DNA from: Sipunculus nudus
Taxonomy: Eukaryota > Annelida > Sipuncula > Golfingiida > Sipunculidae
DNA length: 64,000 nt
Reading direction: 5' to 3'
NCBI GenBank assembly: GCA_026874595.1
Contig: CM049321.1
Span: 10,095,979-10,159,978 of the forward strand
In this document: positions 11,640-21,759 of the stretch, in pieces
Numbering within the stretch: the stretch's first letter is position 1
How the letters are laid out: every line of letters begins with the position of its first letter
Program-made: the position numbers and the translations under genes
The notes under the pieces: generated by a model
What the model was told of the DNA's origin: nothing
Seen by the model: only the letters and a program-made list of their open reading frames with translations
Database searches by the model: none

Positions 11640-12232
11640 TAATTCCAACGTGAAGAGCAGTCACCTTTTCTGTTTTATATATGATTGGCAAATGACATTT
11701 GTCATTAGGATCGTCATAATGTATTATGAATTGTCCAAGACTCCAGCTGGTCACACGTATACCCCTATTCTCAGTGCAACAGACAACCAATCAAACAAGG
11801 TGACAACAAAATCGAGGTCGAACCAATTATGCTGAAGTCAACTCTGTACGACCTATCAATTTCATGGTTTGACCGAGCAATTATTTATAGAACGAAGAGT
11901 TCATCATGGAACATTATGTATTTACAAATGACTGATAGGTTTGACCTCTGGGTAGCATTTGCTCAATAATATGTTTTCCATATTTTATATCATAACAAAA
12001 GCTGTTCTACTTTCTTATGGGTGTTAAAAACAAGCTTGTTTCCTTTTCATTATTGTTAAGGGGATGTGCCATATTTGGATAAATTCTCTTTAAAGCGGTC
12101 ATTTTCGAGCAATTCCTGCATCAGTTGATCACAGGACCCAACAGTATGACAGATGTATATTGCAATATACATACCTGTCACCTAATACCCTACCATTTAG
12201 ATAAATTATGCATCATTACGACAGTTAACGTG

Positions 12233-12238
12233 TATAAA
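12233..12238 (+). promoter_or_regulatory. TATA box of secreted Cys-rich gene copy 2
   Basis: TATAAAG lies 156 nt before the ATG, matching copy 1 in sequence and spacing. Confidence 0.65.
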
Positions 12239-12388
12239 GCCAAAATGCCAGTATGAGGGTACAGTAACAGTCCAGCTAGCCAGCAACTCGCTCGGCATTG
12301 GTTGCTCTTGAAACTGTGCACTGGCTGTCTGCAGGATTCGTGTATTGTACCCATTGGAAAATCCTGGTCTGAAGAACTCAGCCTGGAA

Positions 12389-15300
12389 ATGGCGTTCTAC
12401 AAAAATGTTTTTAGGGCGTGTATGTTGTGTTGTCTTGTGGTTTTGATGTCTGGTGAGTCTCGCTTTACTTTATCTATAATAGACAATTTAACAATTGGTA
12501 TCGTTGGTCCGGCGCTTAACACTCAGGTCATCGAAACATTGTGTCATGAATAATTCCATCCATGTAACAATGTCTTTTCCACTCATGAGATCCATTGTAT
12601 TATAAATATACTGTTTAAGAAGGATTATCATGTTAAGTTGACCTTTCAGGCTCTACATTGGCGAAACTGAGCATATTGTGAACTAAGCATGCAAAACATT
12701 TTCAGAATTAAGAGACCATTAAGTAGGCTTCATTATTTGTGGAATTATTTAAATGCCATTGATGACATTGTTACGAAACCTAATATCAACAGATCACGCA
12801 GTCGTGACGCGCACAAATTTGGTTATGGAGATAAATACAAAATCAGATTCTGTAACACTAGGCAGCCTAAAATGTCTAGGGGAATGAATAAAGAAGTCGG
12901 TTTTTTAACAAATAATTATAATTTATTCTTAAAACAATCCTAACATTACAATATGCTGAATCAATACAATTACACCGTATATCAACAGTACAACAGTCAA
13001 TCAATACAAGTATATAAATAAAGTGTACAGTACCTGGATACCACCACTGTCACAACGACAAAAGTCCTTTAAAGCATATAATCAAGATGAACAGTTCACA
13101 TAAATCTTCTCAGAGAATTAAAGTCCGGTTCAATCACAAAATCAATTTGTTGTAATCCGAAAATGAAGTTCTGATAGTGATCCCAAAGGATAACTGAAAA
13201 CTATATAAAATCCGTCACAAATTTAGAAGAAAAGCTGTTACTGCCGCAATTATAGGAAAAGGTCCATTCTTCTGTGTCCGCTGGAATATTCTCTATCCTC
13301 CTCTTCTCTCTAAAACACACCCCTATTTATAGCTTCTCATCTCAAGCCGAGAACTTTCCATTTCCCGAATAATCTAAAGAACAATACACAATACACAGTA
13401 CACAGGCATTACAGGAAACACCTAGAACAAGAACGCTGTGTCTCCACATGTCAGGGTTCACACGTGGGCCGGCCCGGCTCGGCCAGGCGAGAAAGCCCCA
13501 GACTAGCATGACCGCTGCTTACACGTGAGACCCAACGCGTGGGCTGGGCTATGCCGTCATAGCAACAGACAACGCTAGCGCTGAACAAACACACTGCTGC
13601 ATACAATAAAAGAGACATCTATGACAACATTTAAAGTAATATATATCCTTTGACAGCAATTTTCGAGAAGAAAAATGCATAGAAAACTAAAGTACATTAC
13701 AAACTACCCAAAAGCGGAATATTTGGACATCTTTCCCCTAAAAATATTAGAGTTAAATTTTACTACATTATATAAATAAATGTTGGTATTTTGGTAAATT
13801 GTGTTTTTTTTTTTATAGTTGTTATTGAACCTTTCTATATTTTTGATTTAGTAAGCATTTGTCTGATATTAAGGCAATCGTGATAAAAATTGCGAAGCAT
13901 TTCCTCGCGACCAGATCAGGTTTAAGTTTTGGTACCCATGTCATTTCTACTATTATCTTCAGTTGATAGTATGCTTGGGAACCTCACCGGCGATTTAACT
14001 TCTGATCATATACTACAATCAGGACTTTCAAAAGGAAGAAAAATTGGGGAGTCCGGTATGTACAGGCCAAGATTTTGGAGGTTTTCTTTGGATTTAAGAG
14101 CGTCCCAGGAGAAGGGATCTGTTTCAAATTTTGAAATGCAGGGTATAATTGAATTCAACGTAAAGTCTTTAACGTCAGTATCGTATATTATATCATTATA
14201 CTTTCTATATACAGTGTCATTTTATTATTATTCAATTATATGACATATTAGGCCCAGCTACCAGTTACCAGCGCAGTGTTTGCACAATTGACTGGTTAGC
14301 TTGAGTTAGTCGGCAGTGGCCAGTTACTGCTACAAGAGCCAGCATTTATCTTCTGGGCCCTACCGCTTGAAATTCGAGGGTCCGAAAGGCATTTCGAGCA
14401 TCAGCAAGGCTTACCCTCGTCTTCCTGAAAGCCTGGCATATTGGAAACTTGTCGTAACGCAAAGTCCAATCAACTTATTATCAAAGGTTTCACTCCTGAT
14501 TCTTTTATTGCAAAAAAAAAAATATTTTCCTCGCAAGATTAACGGAAATTAAATTCCCGCGAAAATTCCTTTCCTATATAGTAACTAATAAGTCTGCTCT
14601 GGCTTGACAATACAGAGTGACGTCATATCTGTAACTACCTGCGTAGCTGGAACAACAAAATTAAGGTACAGGTTGTGTAAAGGTAGTCTGATGTCAGTGA
14701 AAATGTCATTCCTAACCAGCCTTTTACTTTTTTCCCCATCATGGTCTTTGACCCTGTCCTTTCCTATAATTAGAGTGTTATTTATACCAGGTTAGGTATT
14801 TTTTTTCTAGCGTCTTTAAATTTTATCTTCGTTGTTATAAGCAAAGTCGGATGGGGGAAGGGGGGGGGGGGGCAGTGGCCCCCTGCGGCACCTCTTTGGA
14901 TGCGTCCCTGTTTTCAGATAGTCCCGTTTTCATTTTTACTTAATACAAAAGTATCACTGCCTAACCTTCCTGCCATATGGATAAAGCATCATCACTTCAC
15001 CTTAAAAAGAAAATCTTATTTCATGTTTATTTTACATACCCGGTATATTAACGGATACCTTCACTTTTCAGTGCATCTGTCTGAGGGAGAGGATGATGAC
15101 GCGGATGACTCTCCCCTCGGCGCCGTGGCTGGCTTCCGGTCATCACGGTCCTATAGGTCAACAGGGTCTTACCGGTCCTACAGGTCCTACCGCTCATACC
15201 GGACATACAGGACAATCAGGACCTACAGGACATACAGGTCATACAGGGGCGGTAGTAGATACCGGTTGCGAGTACGTTACGGGAGGTACCGAACGTCAAC

Positions 15301-18300
15301 AAGATACGGGTAAGATCGGTGTTTCATCTAGGTCTGAGGAACGCATTATAAGGCCCCATGAGGATGCAAATATTATTGTAATTGTTGACAACGCCTCATG
15401 GCCTACATTGACATAAACCAGACTAATCGTTAGCTTTTTAGTGTATTTTCTGTTCCATGTTTGGGTAAAAAAAGGTGTCTTTGGTTGAACTACTTATATT
15501 CTTGTAAGGGAAAAACCATTGAAATCATTTTTTTTTTCAATTTATATTTCTTCTGTCATTTTCGGAATTCAGATGATTTTCAAAAGATGAAATTTAGGCA
15601 CTGTATTAGACCTAGGTCACATATTTCCATAATATATATTTTTTTTACCTTGACCCTATTCCCAAAGTCGTACACTCAAGAGATCGCTTGGCGGCGTTTG
15701 CATACATAACTATACCCCGGTCCAGGTAAACAAGCCTTTAACGATTGTTCGTTTAGATCCATACACTCTGAGAAATCCATTTTTACACTTGGCGTCTAGA
15801 TATAACATCTTTGGAGACCTAGTTTTGTCAAGCGTCCGTCTTGGGGAAAAAAACTGCCCTGCAGGCAAATTGAAGAATTACAGTTTATTGCTTGCTGGTT
15901 GGTCAGTCGCGGATGTCTGTTTGTCTGTCTGTCTGTTTGTCTGTCTGTTTGTTTGTATGCCTGTTCCCTCTCTACAGGTCGCAAGTTTGCAGTAACCGCT
16001 TTCAAACTTACACAGTTGATGGAAAATTTAAATTTTCAGGAGCCTATTGTTTTTGGTCAATATAGGTCAACGGTCAAGGTCATCAAAACTTCTCCAAACG
16101 GTTTTTTTCTTCATATCTTTGTCACGTTTAGTCATATCTACTTCAACTGTAGCTAATTTGAATTATCATTCCAAGACCTTCCATCTGGTGTGAATCTGAC
16201 TCTAATTTGCCGTAACCATGGTTACGTATATTAGGGGAAATGTGATGAAATTCGAAAATCAATGGACTAATTTTTCTTACTTTGTAAGTTTTAAAGCTAG
16301 AGAGGTCTAGTTTTCTGCTTCAGGTAGCATACAAGTAATGCCATTTGATTAGATTACAAGTATTGCAATATCTCGTACAATATCTGGTCAAACGAGATAT
16401 TTCTAGATTATGTTCTTCTTGCCCTGGAGGCCACAGTTTTGCAGGAATCTGTTTGAAACTGACATATCGTAAATCCTACACTATTATCTAGAAATTGGTT
16501 TTTTTTTTCATTTTTTTTAATGCGGCCGCTAGGGGGCGCTGGATGCAAACCTCCCCAACAAATCTTACATCTCCAAAACTATAAACCTCAATTACATTAA
16601 CTATACCTTATTTTCTTCCTCTGAGTCTTCTCCATAACCTGGTGAAGTCATCTGGTCTCAATCTTGTGTTACTTTGTCAGTGCGTCTGCCTTTTTGTCAG
16701 TTGTCCTCAAATCCGCCTGCTTGCTGGTTCTTGCGTCTTACATTTAGCATTCTACAGGCCACAGTTTTGCAGGAATCCTTTTGAAACTGGTACATCTTAT
16801 GTGCTACACTAATATCTCGGAAGTTATATTCATTTTCCAGATATGGCCACTAGGGTGCGCTGTACTTGATCCACCCAAACGTATCATGTTTTGGCCATAT
16901 CTCCAAAACTATAAACCTTACCTACATAAACTGAAGCTCATTTTGCACTTCTTTACCTTCCCTGCTTTTGTCTGGTAATCTATTATTACAGACGTGTCAG
17001 TATGTCTGTCTGTTGGTCTTTTGTTGTCAGCTTTGTCTGCTTGCTTGTTGTTTTGTCTGATATGTCATTCTACAGGCCAAAACTACTCAGCAAACGCTCT
17101 GAGGGTCATTCAAATGATAGAAAACCGACAATATGTTCTGTCTGTCCGTCTGTCTGTCATTTTAACTTCCGGCACGCGCTCGACCTCTGGTCGTCTAGTA
17201 TATAAATTTATAGTAGCATTGATATGAATAAATTAAACTGCGTCTGGAGCTTTGAAGCAAAAAAAGACTATTTTCAAGGTTTGTAAAGGTGCTTGGTGCT
17301 GTGGCTCTATGGACCAGCCCCTGTTAACCCTAAAATAAAAAGAAAAATAAATAAATTACAACCTGAAAGAAACATGATAGAGGTATGAGTCTAGCGACAG
17401 CTGCATTTAGTTTAATATATATATACCAAAATACGATTAATTGTCATAGGAAGTTGCCATAGGAATATCACGTTTTTATTAAATCTTGTTTTAAAGAAAT
17501 AATGAATTTAGGTGTATTTTCTTCAAAGCAGTTCTCATCGGATTTACAATGATTTATTTTCCATGGGGTCTGTAGTGTAACTCCTGTCACTTTTGGCCAA
17601 CAGAATCTAAACGATAATGATAGCTTAAAGATGTGCCTGTGTAGCCGTGATATATGTTATATAAAAGATAAGGTGTTACTTGGTTAATAATTGATCACTC
17701 GTCACTTTGCCTTGAAATCCTAGGATAATTTAAGGATAATTTTGTGCGTGCACCAAAGGAAACAGTAATATTCTCTCTAAACTTTGCCAATACACGTCCC
17801 ACCAAGCTTTGTGATGCATCCACGCGCCCTTCACGAACCCTTGCAAGTTTATTTCTTCAAGTTTGTCGAAACCGCGCATGGGGGCTGCCATTTTGCGTAC
17901 ACATTAAAACCCGGATGGCACAGCTCGCATTTCGAAATCATGAGCATACCGCAAGTCAGTTAAACAGTTGGTCCTTAACAGAGGTAACAAAGTGAATACA
18001 GATGTTTTTAAAGGCATGGGCGCTAGGTTTTCATGTTTTACACGTTACCGCCTGGTTACAGACACTGTTTCATCATTAAGCAGCTTGAAGGGTGGAGTGA
18101 TTCAGGGTATTTATAAATGAGAGTATTTTGAGATAAAAGCTTCTTATAATATCTTAGCTTTGTATATTTAAAGAGAAACTTTGAAAAACATTATCTTTTT
18201 ACTGTTCAAATGATCCCCTTTTTAAATTGCGATGTGCAGAGTATATTCTGATTATGCTCTGTTTTATTCTTTTAACGTATTCTTTTAAGTTATCTGCTAC

Positions 18301-20113
18301 ACTTTTTTTTACATTATGGTACAATTCACTTACCTGAGATCTTTACCCAGGAGCGGGTTTGTCCATTATGATAAATATGCCATAAATATTGTCTGTTTAT
18401 GTTATATATCATATTTATGTACTTGCATAATTTGTACGTTCACCATATCATAAGTTTATTTAATCATTTTATGTATATATTTTTCTTATTGTATAATGGC
18501 AGGGCCTGTGTAAGAACAGTTTTTGTAACTGAACTGGTTACCCTGTATATATATTTTGAATAAATAAATAAATCAAATTCCTATAAGCAAGTATTTTAAT
18601 TCTTTGTGAAGACATCTCGCTCCATCAAGCCTGCGAGCAGGCTTTATCATAACTCATTTAATATTTTAAGACCAACAGTCAAAACAATGCCAGAGCGTCT
18701 CAAAGAATATGGCTAATTATTTAAAGGCTTGTAGAGAACGCCAGTTTCCATTTTATGATTTTTTGTTTATAAGGCGTGCGAACATATTTGAATACTGTGG
18801 GCACCGTTTTACACCGTTAACTAAATATTACATTGGATTTGATTTTCCATAACGAGTTCTTCCCAATCACGTAGGAGTATGTTAATAATTCATGTAAAAC
18901 AAGGCAAGGCGGTTTAGTGGAGCCTTGCGGAAGCCTTGCTTATATAAGATATTGGGAAATATTAAGCCCAAAAAACTGCTTTGTTTACTTTGTTATACGG
19001 AAAGAGGTTATAAACAGTGGCGTCAAGTTTAGGGGGTGATGACTCGGAGTGGGAGGGTGATCAAATATGTTACTTTTTTATAGACATTAAGACAAACACA
19101 CATATATTATTATATATATATATATATCTTTCATTGAATGTGTGACACATTTCAGATATGCTACAATTAAGTATGAGGTTTAAAAAAAATGAAGTATAAT
19201 GTTTCCCGTATACTATACTTCTAAACCAGGTTTAGATATATAATATTTCATAATAAATTCAATAATTGAATCTAAGTCTATAATTCTGATTATGAATAGT
19301 TTTCATTTCCAAAATATAAATATTATTCTCTAAATAGCAGGTGGGGTGATTACATTGACCATCCACCCAACCTGATAGATGGGGGTAGGGTATATACCCG
19401 CACCCCCCCCCCCCCTTGTATTTACGCCCCTGGTTATAAATATTTGAATGATTTTAACTTTTTTCATATGATGTTCCGTTAACTGTCAAACTTGATGCTG
19501 CAGGACCTCAAGTACCAACTGGCAGGTGCTGGCAGCCTCTGGAAGGCTTTATGGCTACACCTCGTGGCAGAAGCGTCCTTTACTCCTACGTGGATGTGAG
19601 TATGCATACTTGCCATCGTGAAATAGTATTGGTAATTATAATTTTATTGTTCTGAATTCACTAAAAAATAATAAATTATTAATTAAATATTAATATTGGT
19701 TGAAGTAGTGGCAGATGTTGTAGAAGAATTTAAATAATTTTACAACAAGTGATGTGTTTTATTATAAATACATTCATTATTATTATAAGTAGTAGTAGAA
19801 GTATAGTTGTAGTAGGTCTTCCGTTTCCTACTACCCTGCATACTACCGTACGCCACCATCCGAGCCATGGAGAGTGCCTCGTATCAGAATTATAACAAGT
19901 TGTACAATCCATGTCAAATAAAACAGTTTATAATTCGTTCATGCTGTGTTTACAGCCGTACCGACTGTTTGTAACAACATTTACGTGAACGGGACGTATC
20001 ACCGCTACTTCGTGTGTCCTCTGAACAACATGAACGCTCAGTACAAGAAGTGCTGCGGAACCACGAACCAGTACTGCTGTAACAACTTCAACCTCAGAGC
20101 ACCTTCACACTAA
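12389..20113 (+). CDS. secreted YRS-repeat protein with Shisa-like Cys module, copy 2 (183 aa)
   Basis: Exons 12389-12452, 15072-15309, 19504-19595 and 19956-20113 (TAA) sum to 552 nt. The phases equal those of copy 1, and exons 1, 2 and 4 have identical lengths; exon 3 is one codon longer. Differences are uneven. The acidic start of exon 2 and all of exon 4 are almost unchanged (CNNIYVNGTYHRYFVCP against CNNLYVNGTFHRYFVCP), while the last third of exon 2 has diverged and gained Gly-Gly-Ser-Arg-Tyr text. All six cysteines, the Thr in CCGTT and the Lys-Arg of exon 3 are kept. Its introns total about 7.2 kb against 2.2 kb in copy 1. Intact frames in both copies suggest both are functional. The function is not known. 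Confidence 0.8.
12890..13640 (-). mobile_element. possible solo LTR or unclassified insertion in intron 1 of copy 2
   Basis: Absent from copy 1. Read on the - strand it has a GC-rich upstream part, CTATAAATAGGGG (complement near 13323-13335) and, about 400 nt later, AATAAATTATAATT, which resembles U3, TATA and R/poly(A) order in an LTR. I could not identify TG...CA ends or a target duplication, so this is tentative. Confidence 0.3.
13641..15071. other. rest of intron 1 of copy 2
   Basis: No exon recognised. The stretch 14600-14800 shares words with 8130-8240 of copy 1 (GTAGTCTGATGTCAGTGAAAA against GTATTCTGATATCAGTGAAAA), so it is ancestral intron. A poly-G run lies at about 14861-14873. Open frames at 13929-14552 show no family motif. 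Confidence 0.45.
15895..17165. repeat. dispersed repeat with CTGT-rich borders and CTCF-like motifs
   Basis: Bordered by TGTC/TGTT-rich runs (15905-15960 and 17138-17160). Inside, the segment starting CTACAGGCCACAGTTTTGCAG recurs in degenerate form at about 15974, 16430, 16755 and 17070, with spacing near 330 bp. Two of the units carry GGCCGCTAGGGGGCGCTG (16524-16541) or the related GGCCACTAGGGTGCGCTG (16844-16861). Absent from the matching intron of copy 1. Confidence 0.7.
18400..18573 (+). mobile_element. 3' end fragment of a non-LTR retrotransposon
   Basis: ATGGCAGGGCCTGTGTAAGA, then GGTTACCCTGTATATATA and an AATAAATAAATAAAT tail, have the look of a LINE 3'UTR. No reverse transcriptase was recognised upstream, so it is probably 5'-truncated. 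Confidence 0.4.
19097..19440. repeat. intron 2 segment shared with copy 1, with poly-C tract
   Basis: Includes a short AT run and the block ending CTTGTATTTACGCCCCTGG. The copy 1 equivalent at 9600-9650 ends CTTGTATTAACGCCCCTGG. It looks like the end of an old dispersed element present before the duplication. Confidence 0.55.
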
Positions 20114-20148
20114 AGGTCATGAGCACCGCTGATTGGCAAAAAAAAAAA

Positions 20149-20154
20149 AATAAA
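20149..20154 (+). terminator. poly(A) signal of copy 2
   Basis: AATAAAGAAGTAC lies 35 nt after the stop, behind an A-run. Confidence 0.75.
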
Positions 20155-20327
20155 GAAGTACGAGATATTCACGTATTTGTTAATATAGAGTGTGTATGCT
20201 GTAACTGCATGTGTTATAGTAACGTTTGCTCTGTTTCGATACCCGATTCAGGGGCAGATCCGGGGTTTTGGAAAGGAAAGGTGGGGGTTCATCCCTGCAG
20301 TCCCAGCAAGAATGAAAACAAAGGCTT

Positions 20328-20660
20328 CTAGCTGTTGCTCCCAGTAGATCATACGACGCAAAAATGATAGATCTTAAGTTTGAATCTCAGTCGAAATTTT
20401 TCACGGTCTGCCCCCACCCAGGTTGAGCGCTCTGCAGGCTTAATCTGAAGGCCGTGCCTAAAGGCCGTGTTTCACTCACGGACAAATGCGCCTTTCGGGG
20501 ATTCCTCGATGGTATGACCTAGCAATGGGGTTGATCGCACACCCACTGCCTTAATAAGCGCGAAGGTGCAAGAGCCATCTAAGTCTGGTTATGACCAGGC
20601 TATAAAATGAGACGTAGAGTTTAGCTTGCTTTAAAAATAAAGGCGGTTGCCTCCAACGAA
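20328..20660 (+). mobile_element. tRNA-derived SINE-like element, copy 2
   Basis: Partner of the element at 10497. The B box-like AAGTTTGAATCTC, GAGCGCTCTGCAGG and GCGCCTTTCGGGG are retained. It was duplicated together with the gene. Confidence 0.55.
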
Positions 20661-21666
20661 AGAAAAAAAATAAAGAAACTAAAGAAATTTAAAAAAATAG
20701 TGCCCCCTCCCCCGGCCCCCAAACAAAAAAATAAATAAATAAACGGTTCATAAAAATCTTTTAACTGATATCGATTCTATTTGGTGAGCTTCTCTTCTAA
20801 CAGATTTCCGGGCAGCAGGTTTAGGGGCGACATTTTGATGTGCTTTATTTTTTATTTTATTGCATTGTGATGTAGCATGACGGGTACCTTCACCAGAAAG
20901 ATCCAAAATCGTTTGTTCAAATTTTATTTTTTTTTCAGTTTTGACTTGTGCTTTTGGTTGTGTATCCCGAATCATGATAAAGTCCCATCTTCATATGACT
21001 GTGACATGTCTTTAATCCGATATACAAAGGCCTTATCTTATTGGGCCACATTTCAGGTGTTCCATGCAGTACTGATGCACAATCGAGCCAATCAAATGAC
21101 TCGAGTATTGTCCTTTTAAGCAAGTTTCGAAGGAAACAATTAAAATATTAGTGATCTTATAACGTCAGTCAATCATCGGGATTCTGCTAAATCATATGAA
21201 AGTATGTAGGCTACATTATAAGCCATACACATATAAAATCATAGGTGGCCATTAACCAGGGAAAAAACACAACTTAACGACCGAGGGTGTTGGGGCAGTG
21301 GGGTACACATTGTTGTCAACATGACTTCATACTCTTAGCTTGTTGAGAATGTCTTTCCGTAAATGAATTAACAAAGAAATCATCATATTTTAAAAACCTA
21401 AATTTTAATCATATTTTAGAGACCCCAGTTAACATGCCTCTTGCGAATATCTAAATGTTCATAAAATGATCACTTTAAACAAAAATATTGCACTTTCCTT
21501 TTGCATATATATATGTACCACTGGTCACTGAATCTGGTGTTACTATGACCTGACTATTTTTTAAAGAGAATAACACCAATCTTTCACCCAAACCTGTGTG
21601 TGAAGTATTTCATCTTTAAGGTTGCAGATGTGATTGTAAATAAAATATTTCAGTATTAACGTGCAG
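20661..21666. other. intergenic
   Basis: A poly-C/A-rich patch lies at 20700-20740. The rest is AT-rich and I found no gene in it. Confidence 0.5.
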
Positions 21667-21731
21667 GCGGAGGCCCCCTGGCTGTTGTTCCACACGTTCC
21701 ACATGGGCCAACTGTCATGTTCCAGCACTAA
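21667..21731 (+). CDS. possible orphan terminal exon
   Basis: After a CAG acceptor at 21664-21666 there is a short open segment reading GGPLAVVPHVPHGPTVMF and ending QH-stop. AATAAA follows at 21753-21758, only 22 nt after the stop. The Pro-rich text and nearby poly(A) signal make it look like a last exon, but I see no partner exon. Could be chance. Confidence 0.2.
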
Positions 21732-21759
21732 ACCTACAGTTAAAAAAAATTAAATAAAA

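Larger units (their letters stand above)
11640..20660 (+). repeat. tandem segmental duplication, right copy
   Basis: Equivalent of 6780-10893. The first 800 bp match the left flank closely, for example CAGCTGGTCACACGTATACC at 6888 and 11746. Introns 1 and 2 have been enlarged by insertions (an LTR-like block near 13 kb and a repeat at 15.9-17.2 kb). Confidence 0.85.

Noticed and set aside
13929-14552. Genes in intron 1 of copy 2
   Set aside because: Open frames lack motifs and conserved partners; no splice or promoter support.
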